From: Parasitella parasitica
Lineage: Eukaryota > Mucoromycota > Mucoromycetes > Mucorales > Mucoraceae
Length of the DNA: 64,000 nucleotides
Reading direction: 5' to 3'
Assembly: GCA_025201805.1 (NCBI GenBank)
Contig: MU619269.1
Span: forward strand, 154,851 to 218,850
Part shown: piece after piece, positions 1 to 11,951 of the stretch
Layout: every line of letters begins with the position of its first letter
Numbering within the stretch: position 1 is the stretch's first letter
Notes under the pieces: generated by a model
Database searches by the model: none
Told to the model about the DNA's origin: nothing
Seen by the model: the letters and a program-made list of their open reading frames with translations, nothing else
Translations under genes and position numbers: made by a program

Positions 1-1031
1 ACAGACATATACAAGAAGTTTGGTCTCGCCAACAGCTCTTGAATAATTCTACATTAGCTTAAGTATATTTCTATAAATTTTTTTTTTTATAAATTGTTAT
101 ACACTATACAAATTATATATAATCGAAAAGTCGGCCCATTTGGGCTGATTAAAATCGGGCAAAACAGCCTCCGGAAAATCAATCCCTGATAGCTCAATTT
201 TCACTTTTTTCAAACAAAATCAATTAGATCGCTGACAAGAACACCCATTTCAATATTAAAAAGAGTTTTTAGCATGTTATCTTCAATTTCTGTGGAGGAA
301 TTTATTATGGAAGGGTCGGCCCAAATGGGCCGATCGGGGTAATCCCAACTTGTTAATTAGTTCAATAAAACTTCATGGAGAATTTTGTAAAGTCTCAATT
401 CCAGAACAAGATATATTCATGATACAGCTACATTTATAGGGAAAGACAAGATTGCGAAATTTTATTTGTGCATTTCTTTGTAAATATTCCTGCAATTTAA
501 GATGCAATTGAAAGAAGAAGGGAAGAGGAAATGAAAACGCTTGTCTCTTTGCTACATTTCAGTTACACCAATGTTATACCAAAATACACAAGAATCCAAA
601 AACAACTTTAACCCTTTTTTCGGTTTTGTTAAGGTTGTCTATATTCTCATTAATTATTACTTTATATTAGATACTTCAGTGCTACATTTAAATTTTTGGA
701 CCTTTTGTTTGATATAAGAGAGGAAATCATGGCATATATAAATTTGATAGGTAAATAAAAAACAGCCTTGCTATATTTCCCTTTTGCAAGCGCCAAAATA
801 TCTACCAATTACATAGCAAAAAAGAAGAATGACACTTGGTTAAACTTGATGTGATACCAAATCATACCCTCTGTATCACTCATTTCACTCGCATACACGT
901 TTTTTTTTTACACTAAAATCAATTTGTTTGTATGCGTATTACAGAAAAAAAAAATATCAGAAGTTAAAAATAAGGAAAGAAGAGTTTTATTCTATGGTGG
1001 TATATCAACTGCTACTACTAATACTTCTAGA
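1..1031. other. Intergenic stretch with paired palindromes
   Basis: I see no supportable gene. The stretch is AT-rich with several homopolymer runs. It holds two copies of an 18-bp near-palindromic motif (131-148 and 316-333) in opposite orientation, listed separately. The right part, up to the stop of the Sec2-type gene at 1032, should hold that gene's 3' UTR. Confidence 0.5.
131..333. repeat. Inverted pair of GGCCCA/TGGGCC palindromes, possible small inverted-repeat element
   Basis: The motif tcggcccatttgggctga at 131-148 reappears as its reverse complement, with one mismatch, at 316-333. Each copy is itself nearly palindromic. The pair encloses about 170 bp of AT-rich DNA without an ORF. 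This could be a miniature inverted-repeat element or two regulatory palindromes. I saw no clear target-site duplication. Confidence 0.35.
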
Positions 1032-3302
1032 CTAGTGGACAATGACAATTTGTCCTAATGTTCCTTCCAAGCCTTGCAATTCACTCACACTAACTACACT
1101 GCCAGTGTCACTTCCACTTCCAGAGTGATCCAATACAATGCTTTCTCGATTTCTTCTCCGACGTCTTTGCAATTGATACGCTTGCCTTTTACTGGAAGTG
1201 TTTGAACAAGAACTCAATCTCTTGATTATAGTATCATCATCGTCGTCGAGTCCACCGTTGACATCATCAAATAGTCCAATGGAGCCTACTCGTGCCAAGG
1301 ACATTTTTCTTCGATGCTGCATTACTTGTTTAAAAATGCTCAAAATTGGAGATGTAGCCACGAGTCTCAGGTGGGACATAAAATTGTAATACCCACAGAC
1401 TGCAACAAGTCTATCTCGACAAAACCTGTCAATGGGTAACCAAGGTTGTTGTTGGTGCTGCTGTTTCTGAGGTCGGGAAGTACCGCCACTGGCAATAGGT
1501 AATCGCATTTTGAATTCGCAAACTCTCAATATATTGCAGCATGCGCATTTCATCTTTGGAGGCATTGCCACGAACGAAGAATTAATACTATGTTGAGATG
1601 AGGAGGATATATGGCTTGTCGCAGGCGATGTGGTATTGGACAAGGAAGAGGATGTTGTGGTGCTTGTTATATTTGAAATGTAATTTACATCATGCCAGCC
1701 CTGGATTTCGCACTTATTCTTTGAGATGGCATCGACCAGCTTTTTCTTAAACCATGGAGACTTCCACCAGCCCTGTGACTGAGGAAAGAATAAACAGGGT
1801 TCAATATCTTCTATGAAAACTCTTTTGGCAAAGGGTGTTGAAGGTATAGGTGTTGTGTTGCTATCCAGGACGGATTTTATATGATGTTGGAATTCTGCCA
1901 ATACAAAGCCGTCAATACGGATTGTATAGGTATCATGATATTTGCTGCTGCTGCTGCTGCTGCTGTCTAACGAAGGCAGTCTCATAGCAGATCGAGATGT
2001 GAGGCGGTAGTTTGATGTAGTAGGTGTAAGAGCAGGTGATTTTTGTTGATTTATTTGTTGTTGTTGTTGTTGCTGATAACGATGTGAGATTGTACAGCTT
2101 GCATTGGCACTTTGATGCACCACAGAATCCAGCTCCACCAACAAATCTTTCACTTGCTTTAGCCTTGCATCTCTGGTATCCCAGGCGTCTAAAATTTGGG
2201 ATAGTTTTCCGTTTGTTTCACGATGTATTTGGATGATACCATCTCTATCTGTCACTTCATCCATCAAAATTTGGTTGAGCGATAAAAACAGTGCAGATGT
2301 AATATCTGCAGTCTCTTGTTCCAATATTTCCTTATCCTGCTCTACAGCGGATCGGATATCTTCTTCTTCGGACAGTGCAGATGCAAGGGAGCTTAGGTCT
2401 CGTTTCAGATAGGCATGTCTTTCTACTTGCGAGTCGAGTTGAGATAAAAGCTGTTTACAATTTACACAAAAACTAGTGTGGTCTTGGTCATCGTTCACAG
2501 CATATGTTGTAGGCAGTGTCATTGAAGAGTCATTGTTGGAGTGGAGATGCTTGTCACTGGATGACGAACAGGAAGAAAGCGATGATGATAGCTCGTCTTC
2601 TATCAATTGTACAGGGTCTTCTTCCTCTTGAACATCACATGCTTTGCTATTATTTACTTTTACTGCTGGGTCGGTTGAAGAACGGTCTGGTATGTTGTTA
2701 TTCTTGTCTGTGTGTCTCCATTCTGATACGGCTGCCTGTCGGCGTTCAAGTTCACCTTCCTCTAAATCATCGATACCATCATCTTGAATTATTTGCGGCT
2801 GCTGCTGCACAGAAACAGAGGTCTGTCGAAGATAGTTTAAACATAATGTTACAATAGATTTAGTTTGCTCATCCATTTGAGCCTGGTTCACGAATAAATC
2901 AGACAATAAAACTATCACTTCTTTGCTGTTAAAATCGGATTTCTGCAGTTTACTTGATAGATGTGTGATATATTGGTCTTTTTGAGACAAACCAACTAGC
3001 CATTCACTTCTATCATGTTCGTATTTTTTATGTACAGTCTATTATGGTTACGTTTGAGTTTCATGTTTGAACACTAGTAAAGTGCACAGTATACCCACAG
3101 ATAAGTCATTCTCCAATCCAACGACTCTAGATTCCAGCTTGGATATTATATCCTGTGCTTGCAATAAAAACGGTAGGACGTCCTGTTCTGTGAATTCCTG
3201 TTCAAATAAACTGGTTGCTTCGTCTTGTTGCGAAAGGTCTTTCTCGCAAGAAATTCCTACTTCAGACACTGAGTCTGATATACTTTGGATAGCATTCATC
3301 AA
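1032..3302 (-). CDS. SEC2: Sec2/Rabin-type Rab guanine nucleotide exchange factor
   Basis: Two exons, 3302-3095 and 2995-1032, are joined by a 99-nt GT..AG intron (2996-3094) and give about 723 aa. The second exon holds a coiled-coil stretch (around residues 245-330) with the charged ELEQE/ITSALF pattern of the Sec2p domain. In Sec2/Rabin8 proteins this domain exchanges GDP for GTP on the exocytic Rab Sec4/Rab8. Towards the C terminus is a conserved module with EDIEPCL, a CACC pair and RFCRDRLVAVCGYY, which I recognise from fungal Sec2 homologues. Long Ser and Gln runs, encoded by imperfect triplet repeats (1940-1970, 2045-2070), separate the domains. The first exon (LESRVVGLENDL) is predicted coiled coil and continues into exon 2, which supports the join. 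The role in polarised secretion is inferred from the family. Confidence 0.8.
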
Positions 3303-3991
3303 AATTGATTGGAAATAGTAGAATAAAAGAAATAAACAAAAAAAAAAAGAGCGAATATTGTTTGTTATGAGAGCGAGTAATGACTAGTGTGTGTGTGTAT
3401 GTATATGTATGTATGAATGTATGTGCACAAATAAGCCTTCCTAAATACAGGTACTGAACTCACAACCCCCGCCTCATCTGCCTTAGCTTTACAACAGCAA
3501 AAGATACCGACGGCTAATGCACAAGGCATTTCAGCATGGAAAAAGGGATATATGTTGATAGTAATATTCATGTATGTATTTGCTCTTTAACACTACCATT
3601 CTACTTCCAGATTATACAAGATATTTGTAACTTCAGACTAAAAATAAAAATACTACTGTGTACAGAAAAAAACTCATGTTGTAAAACTAAAAAGGTGTGT
3701 GCGCACACTCTTTCTTACAGGCACGATTCGACGATCAATATAAATTTTTGTGTTCACTGAACTCATCCTATATATCACCATAATATGTTGATAATATTCC
3801 TTGTGTTACGATTCCGGGAAGAACTTTTCTCTGATATGGTTGAATCTCCCCTTGGAAGTGTTTATTATTAAATCAAGAGACATCACACACATAAATCAAA
3901 AGGGTATATAAACCGCCTTGTTGTTTCCATCCTTTCTTTTTGTTTTCTTTTAATCAATCAATTTGTATTCTTTCCTTAAAAATCCTAAAAA
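3303..3991. promoter_or_regulatory. Intergenic region with TATA-box promoter of the GPI protein gene
   Basis: This lies between divergent genes: the Sec2-type start at 3302 (minus) and the wall-protein start at 3992 (plus). The sequence ggtatataaacc at about 3903 is a clear TATA box some 90 nt before the start codon. It is followed by a T/C-rich leader (cctttctttttgttttctttt, 3931-3951), typical of highly expressed fungal genes. A (gt)n/(gtat)n simple repeat lies at 3389-3425. I see no gene. Confidence 0.6.
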
Positions 3992-4721
3992 ATGAAGTCT
4001 GTCATCGCTGCCATCGCCGCTATTGCTGCCACCGTTGTCTCTGCTCAAAACATTGTTTCAAGCCAACCAACCACTGATCAAGTTCTTACTGCTGGCTCCA
4101 CCGCCAACATTGTTTGGGCTCCCGTTGATGGTACCATCTCCTCCATTGACCTTCGTCAAGGTAATGCAAATGCCCTTACTCTGATCCAAAATATTGCCAC
4201 TGCTGTCCCTGCCTCCACTGGCTCTTATTCTTGGAACATCCCTGCTTCTCTTGCCGCCGGTAATGATTGTAAGTTATTATCTGACAATTGAATTATATAC
4301 TATTTACTAACATACATGAAGATGCTCTTTCTTTCGGTCAAAGCCCCAATGTATCCTATACTCCTTTCTTCACCATTAAGGCCGCTTCCGGTAGTAAGTT
4401 TATTTCCTTTTTTTATTTTTTTTTTGCTTTTGTGATGCTGGAATTGGGGAACGGTTTGCTAAACAAATCACTTTACACATAGATGCCGCTTCCTCCGGCG
4501 CTGCTGCCTCCTCTGCTGCCCCTGCTTCTAGCGCTGCTCCTGCTAGCTCTGCCACCAGCAAGGCTGCTTCCGTTGTTGCCTCAGCCACCAGCAAGGCTGC
4601 TTCTGCTGCCTCTTCCGCTGCCAGTTCAACTAGCACTCCCGCAGCCTCTGCTGGTAACAAGAACGTTGCCGCTGTTGGTGTTGCTGCCGTTGCTGGTGCC
4701 GTTGTCGCTGCTTTGATCTAA
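3992..4721 (+). CDS. Secreted GPI-anchored Ser/Ala-rich protein with Kre9/Knh1-like N-terminal domain
   Basis: Exons 3992-4268, 4322-4393 and 4483-4721 (introns of 53 and 89 nt) give 195 aa. Residues 1-18 form a signal peptide ending in VVSAQ. The next 100 or so residues match the fungal Kre9/Knh1-like (Ser-Thr-rich GPI-anchored membrane) domain: SSQPTTDQVLTAG, IVWAP, IDLRQGN, SWNIPASLAAGNDYAL and SYTPFF. Then follow a low-complexity Ala/Ser linker (about residues 117-175) and a hydrophobic tail (VAAVGVAAVAGAVVAALI) after an Asn that suits a GPI attachment site. Proteins of this type sit at the plasma membrane or in the cell wall, and Kre9 relatives are linked to beta-1,6-glucan assembly. Here only the location is well supported. 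Strong TATA and pyrimidine signals and codon use suggest high expression. Confidence 0.85.
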
Positions 4722-7214
4722 ATTATATCACTCCTACGTCTTTTTTCTTAATTTATACTCTTCCAATTTCTTTTATAGCAAAATTCTTTCTACCAATATG
4801 AAAAAGAAAACCACTAAATTAAACTTCTATACTCTGTATTACTTCTAATCAATTAAATGTTTCTTTTCATACATATCATTGCAATTGACTGACTACATAT
4901 ATCAACTTTTTTTTTTTCTTGTCAAATGTTACATTTTACATTGTATTACATTCGATTTTTTTTTATGATGGGAAAATTACGATTCTGAGCACCAAACAAA
5001 TTACAGTCTCTAAAAAAAAAAGTATATATAGCATAGCGGCCCTGTTCTTTGTGTTACGAGATGCAATAGTTTTACTTTTCTACAAGTAATTTTTTTCATA
5101 GATAAAATCGAGTAAGAACATGTATGCATGGGTTGCTGACTAGCGTATTTTCGCCATGCAGCATAAATGCATTAGAGGCAAAAGAAGCTTTCCTCATTGC
5201 GCAGTGAGGACACGATGCACCATGTTTTTTTAGAAAAAAACAAGACGCAGTAAGGTATTTAAGATTCAGTACAGAAACAAGACCATTTAATGCTCGTAGT
5301 ATAACTGCATGCGTAAATATTGGCCTTTCCGCGCTCAAATAACAACACACGATTGACAACTATGAGAAGTATATTTAAATAGAACAAATATCTAAAATCA
5401 CCATATCATTGTTTGATGCCTTTTTTTTTTTTTTTGTATACAAACATTATGCAATTATATAAAAAAACTACTATGTCACAAGAGCAGAAAAGTGTTTATT
5501 TTTGAAAACGGGCTCCTTCATCTTGCAATCTTGTGCCTGCGAATGCTCGAAAAAATAGCTCTCTTATTCAATGCCTGTTTAAAGAAGAAGATGTTTTTTG
5601 ATGACAAACAACAAACACAACCTTGATCTTATTTGGAATCGACCAAAACACTAGCATTATCTATACACTTATCGCCGTATCCTGAGATTTTTCAGTATTT
5701 TTTTTTGGCGCAGCGGTCAAAAGCCTTACGAGGCAAGTGTGCATTATGCATTGGAAACGCTTGGGCTGTGTGGATAAAACGGTTTATTACTATTGTAAGC
5801 TGTGCCCGTAAGCCTCTTTGAAAACAGTTTCAGCTCTGCGTTTATTATTAAAAACAATTTACCCGTATGGCATTGGAACCATGCTGTTACACAAAGCTTC
5901 TTGTCAATTACAGTATTCTGATATCGAATTGTCGTAAAGCATCCATTCATCATACCGTACACAGCCAAGAAAAACCTGATATATCTCGTTTTTTTTTACT
6001 CCTTTTTGATTCTAAATTTATATTTGTTTCTAAAATGTAATGGCCAACGGATTATGATCTCTCCCGAAATCCGGCCTCCTAAATATCAAAATCTTCAATT
6101 GACAAAATGAGCGCAATTCTTTTCTATTTTTTATTTTTTTATTGTTGAATCCAGCATATCAAATATAAAACAGTAATGTCCTGCAGCATCTCCACCATAA
6201 AGTGATGAGACCCTGATTGTAAGTCCGACATGCGTATCCGTTTCTAAGTATTTTCTTTTTAAAAAATGAAAAAGAAAAAAATTCCTTCCCTTTTTTGCGA
6301 TTTACTTGGAATATCTTATAGGTAGTAAGCAGAATACTTCTAATAGGAATTGTAGATATTAGTTTTCTGCTTCGAATGGTGTATTTTATGGTTGTTTTTT
6401 AGCACTAAAAAAACCCATAATACTGAAAAAACCTCAATTTTGGTTTTGACTAAAATATGTTGATATTGATTTAGAAAATGCCAAATAGACAATTTTACGT
6501 GAAACCCTACATATTTCTGATTATTTTGTATTAGCACATGCATTAATAAAATATTTCATTTTTGGGGCGATAATTCAGAAAAAGTGATTTTCATCGATCT
6601 GGCCCTTACAAGTACAGGGAAAAAAGTCGAAAAAATCGTTGATTTTCGATCAGCAAAAAATTCCACAAAAATGCATTAGAATGCAACTATGGGAAGAAAG
6701 GGATGGTTCTAGCTGGTTGCGCGCTTCAGAAAGAGCCAAAAACGGCCACAATATGACATCAAAAGAGCTGATTTTTGGGTGTTTTTAAAAAAATAACGCG
6801 AATTCATGTAAGTAATCACCAAGAAAGGGTTACTTCTGGAAGTAATGCTGATTACTGCAATCATCAATGTTCTAACGACCCGATGCTTGTTAAAAACATT
6901 GTGCTGATTAATATATCTGCCATATTTGCGGATACTAATGTGATTGTATACGTTCAGGTTAAATCAGGAACTGACGCTTCAAAAATCGACCGTTCATCTA
7001 TTGAAAAACACTTGATTCGCATTAAGAAAAAGTCGACACTGATCTCTATTTATTGTTGCAAGCGATTCAAATACATAGCCCATTCATCATCTTGTCTAAT
7101 TTTCGAGTATTAACCTTTTTTTTTTTTTATTTTCGTATAATGTGAATGGTAGTTAAAAAGAAAGTTGAATCAATATGTTGTAGTCCAAGCGTGTTTTTTT
7201 TTTCTTATAGTGAA
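4722..7214. other. Long intergenic stretch without a recognisable gene
   Basis: About 2.5 kb of AT-rich DNA with many A and T runs. Short open frames exist (for example 6775-7113 plus and 5744-5968 minus), but none resembles a family I know and none has a convincing splice structure. The segment 6550-6670 carries a tcgaaaaaatcgttgattttcgat-type sequence whose reverse complement loosely resembles DNA at 22170-22300, so an old mobile-element remnant is possible. Confidence 0.4.
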
Positions 7215-7784
7215 TTAATTTTCGACACCTTGTATCAGAGTAATATTATCACCCTTTAACATGAGACGGCCTATTGCAGATGTCAATGTCAATGTCAATG
7301 TCAAATCCCACAACAAAATTGCATTAATTGTATTATCAAGTTCAACTTACCAACTTTGAGTCTCGTATTGTTCTTGGTATCAACTTCCTCAGCGTTTTCA
7401 AGGACCAAGTTCATGAATTCATCGAAACCCTAATACGACGCGTTTAGATAACAATCTAGTCTTATGTAGTCATTTATTGCTTACAATGATTTGACCCTCA
7501 ATTCTCAAATCGCTTTTATCAAACAACCAGATTTGGACTCTAGATTTCTAATAGACAATAGGGCATATTAGTGTTTGTGCCTTTCTTTTTGATTCATACA
7601 GAGGTTAAGGTGCTATTTTCATCTACTAACGTTTTGAAGGTATCTGAAAATAAGATTCTATGTATTAAAAAAAATTTTTTTTGTCAGACATTTCTACTAC
7701 ATCAAGACGGTAAAAGATTGCACATATCTCTCAAAATCAACTTACAATGGGTTGAACCATAATCTTTTGAACTTTGGAAGACAT
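7215..7784 (-). CDS. SME1: Small nuclear ribonucleoprotein E (SmE)
   Basis: Five small exons (7784-7746, 7657-7631, 7547-7485, 7429-7351, 7270-7215) give exactly 87 aa. SmE is one of seven Sm proteins forming the ring on U1, U2, U4 and U5 snRNAs in the spliceosome. The product starts MSSKVQKIMVQPI and continues NLIFRYLQN, KSRVQIWLFDKSDLRIEGQII, GFDEFMNLVLENAEE and RLMLKGDNITLI. These match the Sm1 motif (IEG.I.GFDE.MN.VL) and Sm2 motif (L.RGDNI-type) of SmE along its whole length. All introns are GT..AG and 80-88 nt or shorter, and exon 2 is only 27 nt. The last intron contains four tgtcaa hexamers (7281-7304). Individual exons are too short to show as long ORFs, but the summed frame closes perfectly. 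Confidence 0.95.
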
Positions 7785-7921
7785 TTTTTATATTAACAAC
7801 TGCTATTGATGTGTAAAAGAAGGGACTAATATGAAAAAATGAAGAAAAACACTTTGAAAAGAAGTCATTTGAGCCCCAGTGATTAATGGTACGTCACTTG
7901 GTGAAGCAGTAGTTGTCTTCT

Positions 7922-9697
7922 TTACATCTCCATGTCCTCAGACAGATCAAGGCTTGATCCCCACACCCTGATTGTGTGATCATCGCTCGCAGAGACAAAC
8001 TGCATTGGTTCAGCAGGGCACCAAGCTACACAATTCACGGTATTTTCATGTCCTTGTAATGTCTCTAAAAGGGCTTCGTGATCCCGACTCCATATATATA
8101 CACGATTGTCTGCGAAAAAAAAAAAAAAAAAAAAAAAAGTGGCTTCAGTATACATTTGATGGGGAACCCGCAATTTCATTGAAATTTACCTTCACTGCCA
8201 CTTATTATGAATGATTCGTTATGTCCACCTAGAGTAGATCGAATAATATAAGTGTTTTGTCTCTGTCCAGTATACTTGTGCACCATGATTCTCTCTTCCA
8301 AGTCCCACAAATGCAAAGCCTGACTATCTTGCACATTAACAAGTGCGTATCTACCGTCTTTAGACAAAGTTAAGGAGGTGATTGTGCCTTCCTCTTGAAT
8401 CTTTACAGTTTCTGTGATCTTCAACCCCTCCACATCATAGACACCGATGCATTTATCTAGTCCGATGGTCACAAAACGTTTGCCATCTTGCGTTATCTTC
8501 ATGTCTGTCGTGCGATGAACCGGCCAGCGAGTAATAGGTTGAGATGAGGATATTTTCGAATCCCACAGACACAATATTTTATCGCAGGCGCCTGAGATGA
8601 AATGCTGGTTGTCTGGTAACCATACACAGCTAGTAACTTGGTCCTTGTGGTATTGATAGGTGTGCAGTAAAATGCCATGGTATGGATCCCATAATCGAAT
8701 CGAGTAATCTGTGCCGCAGATCAATAGTTTTGAATCGTCAGGAGACCAAGCACAGTATGACCCACTCACATCACTTGATAGTTTTTGAACTTGATTAAAG
8801 TTTTCCATATCCCAGATGATGCATGTCCTATCTTTTGAGACAGATGCCAGGTACTTACCGTTGTTTGAATAGTGAACGTGCCAAATCTCGTCTGAGTGGC
8901 CGCTCAAGACTTTGATTGTTGCAGACGGGAAAGACGCTCTGGGGTTTATTAATATATAGCATTACGTTGCGCACAATTGTATTGAACTCACTTATTACAA
9001 TAATGATCCGAATACAAGGAAAGCTGGGCGTCCTGCCTAGGATTGTGATATAGACAGCTCCTCTTTTGCCATTCCAGCGATTGGTGGATTAAACCGAGCA
9101 GGCGTTGTTTTGGTATCATTGCAGCAGGGTCGATAAATTTCTGGATGTCAGTCAGCAATTGGTCTCTAGATGTGCCTTTTGCGCCGTCCCATGAAGCTTG
9201 CTCCTTGATATCGTCTACGCTAGAGCATAAAATAAGGCTCGTAAGGAGATGCAATCGTTCCGTATTCCGTCCCAAGGGCGTAATTTCTGTTCTTAAAACA
9301 TGTAACGCTTGCATTGTCTCTTGCTGCTCCAATAACTCTAAAAACTTTTGCTGTCGAATCAGGAATTGGACTTTGGGTATGCATCGCTGAGGATTTAAAA
9401 AGGGCACTTTTGACAAAAGAGTCTCTGCATTGTACCATTGTCCACGTAAAATACTTGATCTTAGTTCTACAATGTCGTCAGATTCGAGGCTGTACCCTGA
9501 CTCTGCTTGTAAAGCATCCGCTGCTTGTCTATAAGAGATAGATTAATATATACACATCAAGTGGTTTGGTCTTGTTCATACTGGTATCCAAGATCTTGAA
9601 GTGACTGTAGCATAAGCCTAACAAGCTCCTCGTTGTTGACATTGTTTGTTGTGGATTTACGCGGGTCTTTTACAGTTTTGGTTTTTGTTATCTGCAT
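7922..9697 (-). CDS. GID7: WD40 protein of the GID/CTLH ubiquitin ligase (Gid7/WDR26 homologue)
   Basis: Exons 9697-9582, 9528-8992, 8938-8190 and 8109-7922 give 529 aa with three introns of 53, 53 and 80 nt. The N terminus has a LisH-like segment (LVRLMLQSLQDLGYQQAADALQ) and a CTLH stretch (VELRSSILRGQWYNAETLL). A WDR26-type region follows (LEQQETMQALHVLRTEITPLGRNTERLHLLTSLI), then a WD40 propeller starting at LSGHSDEIWHVHYSNNGKYLAS and ending SASDDHTIRVW. WDR26/Gid7 is a subunit of the GID/CTLH E3 ligase, which in yeast degrades gluconeogenic enzymes. An alternative start at 9808 (MNEPIP) with a 99-nt intron (9692-9790) is also in frame, so the N terminus is uncertain. The last intron holds a long A tract (8115-8138 on the plus strand). 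Confidence 0.88.
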
Positions 9698-9808
9698 CGT
9701 CGAAGTTTCAGGTTTTGAATGAATGAAAGAGAGAGAAAAAGGAATACTCTCCTCATGTGGTCTGTCGAACTATTTCTAGTGAAAACATACCGGTATTGGT
9801 TCGTTCAT

Positions 9809-10979
9809 CCAGTAGCAGTGGCGCGTCACAATTGAGGGGCGAGTGTCATGTAAATGTAGCATTGACGCAACAATTAGAATCAGTACACGCTACCAGGTAT
9901 TTACTATTAGTGCTTGTACCATAAGAAATCCTTAAAACAGATTAGTGAATTAACAAGAGGATATTAGGAAAGCCATATTTCGCTTCTTGTCCATGACAAA
10001 AATACAATTCAGCAATTCAAATGGTTTTTTCTATATGATGTTATCCCTAACTAAGAGTTGCATAAACCACATGTATTATATGTTTATTACAGCATTTGTG
10101 TTTGTGGGTTGCTTAAAAGAATTTTCCATGAATCTTATAAATTTATCAAATAAATACAGAATCTCGCATGCAGCAGTGATTGTTGTCTGCCCTTCCAGAT
10201 ATTGCTAAGGGAATAGCTCTTGAGTGCTATCAAGCCATATTATACAGTGAAATGATATACGTCAATGTGGACGCTCTGCTTTGGCCTAGCATAGCACGAC
10301 GATACCTTATATTTATGGTAAATCAAATGGAACAAACCAAAGTTGAAGATATACTTTTCATTGGTAACTGGATAAACCTTTAAATAATACACCAAACCAT
10401 TCCAATACATCGAGTAATAAACAGCAGCTGTGCACTTGTACTAATTTATGACCCGTAGCTTTACCTGTTGTCGATATTTCTGAAGCACATTTCTGCTTTC
10501 GATGACCAGGAAAGGTAAACAACAGAGAGTCGTATGGTTCAATCAATTATGTACAAATAAAACCGAATCATTCATATTTTCCGCTGTAATTAAGTCTATT
10601 CAGCCGCTGTAGCGCAAGCGGTTTCGATCCCTGCAATTATAAATTGTATATGTGTTATTATTTGAATTATTATTCCAATAACACAGGGTGGTTAGGATAA
10701 AGACATGGCAGTTCAAACGTATTATAACAACTGGAAGTCTTTGCGGTAATTTAAGACATCTAACCTCTGGAAGGACATCGAAGCTTATGTATCCATTAAA
10801 GGACAATAGAATTTACTAAAACAAAGGAGATCTGGAGGAGGGGGGGCTTGTAATTGCGAAAAAAAAAAAAAAAAAAAAAAAAAGTATATAAATATTCAAT
10901 TGCAACACACTCTTTCTCATCTTCTTTCTTACAATAACACTTTTTCTATCAACCCCCCACTCAACTTATATTATACAAC
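9809..10979 (+). promoter_or_regulatory. Intergenic region with cytochrome c promoter
   Basis: About 1.2 kb without a supportable gene. Its right end is a promoter: a long A tract (about 10860-10883) is followed at once by tatataaat (10885-10893) and a T/C-rich leader (ctcatcttctttctt) before the cytochrome c start. A tRNA-like fragment near 10598-10635 (gtagcgcaagcgg and gtttcgatccc) lacks a foldable full-length tRNA. Confidence 0.5.
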
Positions 10980-11502
10980 ATGTCTACTCCTGGTGCAGGT
11001 AACGCTTCTGCTGGTGCTAAGCTTTTCAAAACTCGTTGTGCCACTTGCCACACCGTTGAACAGGTAAAATTAGTTGGGCTTTGCAGCAAAAACGGCTTCT
11101 AATGCCAACTGGGTTTTTTTTATTATTATTTCAGGGTGCCCCCCACAAGGTTGGTCCTAATCTCCACGGTTTGTTTGGTCGTAAGTCTGGCCAAGCTGCT
11201 GGCTACTCTTATACCGCTGCTAATCAAGAGAAGGGTGTCGTTTGGGATGACAAAACCCTCTTTGATGTAAGTTTAGAGGAAAACGAATTAGTACATTTTG
11301 ATTAACCAAAATTACCATGGATAAATAGTACCTCGAGAACCCTAAGCTATACATTCCCGGTACCAAGATGGCTTTCGCTGGTTTCAAGAAGGCCAAGGAT
11401 CGTGCTGATGTCGTCGCTTACTTGAAGGTAACTATAACTATATCTCAACACCCCTCCATATTTTGATATTGACGTTTATTTAATATTCAGGAATCTTGTT
11501 AA
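10980..11502 (+). CDS. CYC1: Cytochrome c
   Basis: Exons 10980-11063, 11135-11266, 11329-11427 and 11491-11502 give 108 aa. Cytochrome c carries electrons from complex III to complex IV in the mitochondrial intermembrane space. The haem-binding CATCH motif (CXXCH) is near residue 21, followed by [20 protein letters not shown]. The axial Met lies in [11 protein letters not shown]. The protein ends in ESC, encoded by a tiny last exon of four codons including the stop. Length matches fungal cytochromes c (108-110 aa). The preceding A tract, TATA box and CT-rich leader fit strong respiratory-gene expression. Confidence 0.97.
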
Positions 11503-11951
11503 GCAACCAACATTAAGAAAGTAAAATGAACGATAAACAAAAATCGAATGGAAAGGATAAAAAGGTCATAAAGCAAATGATATTCTATTTATTATAGTAT
11601 TTATTCTACATATCCTATACATTATTTGTGTCCATCCTGACATTTTTGCCTTTCAGATCTTCTGTATTGTTTTCATTCGTCTTTTTATGTACGAAAACCT
11701 TTAGAATTCTTTACGCACCTTCTTTTTGCAACCTTTTTTAAAACTATTAAACTCTTTCATTAATAACCGAAATTTTCGCTTGTATTGTGTAGTTTAAAAT
11801 ATAAATCAAGGATGACCCCCGTTTGAATGCTGTATTTGGTGGTCCGGTTTGTATGAGATTGATTTATTTATGAATAAATGTACCGTATATATACATTATA
11901 AAAAAAAAAAGGGAATGTAAGGGGAAGACATGAACGAACGCTAAAAACATC
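11503..11951. other. Convergent intergenic region
   Basis: About 450 bp of AT-rich sequence between the 3' ends of cytochrome c (plus) and the R3HCC1-like gene (minus). It probably holds both 3' UTRs and polyadenylation signals (for example aataaatg near 11872). I see no gene. Confidence 0.5.

Noticed and set aside
3430-3510. Possible minus-strand tRNA (gaactcacaacccccgcctcatctgcc)
   Set aside because: It resembles part of a tRNA, but the T-loop does not match the consensus and no acceptor stem can be formed.
4483-4716. Leu/Pro-rich plus-strand frame
   Set aside because: It is a shifted reading of the Ala/Ser-rich third exon of the GPI protein, shown by the intron phases.
6775-7113. 112-codon plus-strand frame
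   Set aside because: No recognisable domain, no promoter, AT-driven composition; probably chance or an unrecognisable relic.
10598-10640. tRNA-like A and B box fragment
   Set aside because: The two boxes are almost adjacent, too close for any tRNA, and no cloverleaf can be folded.
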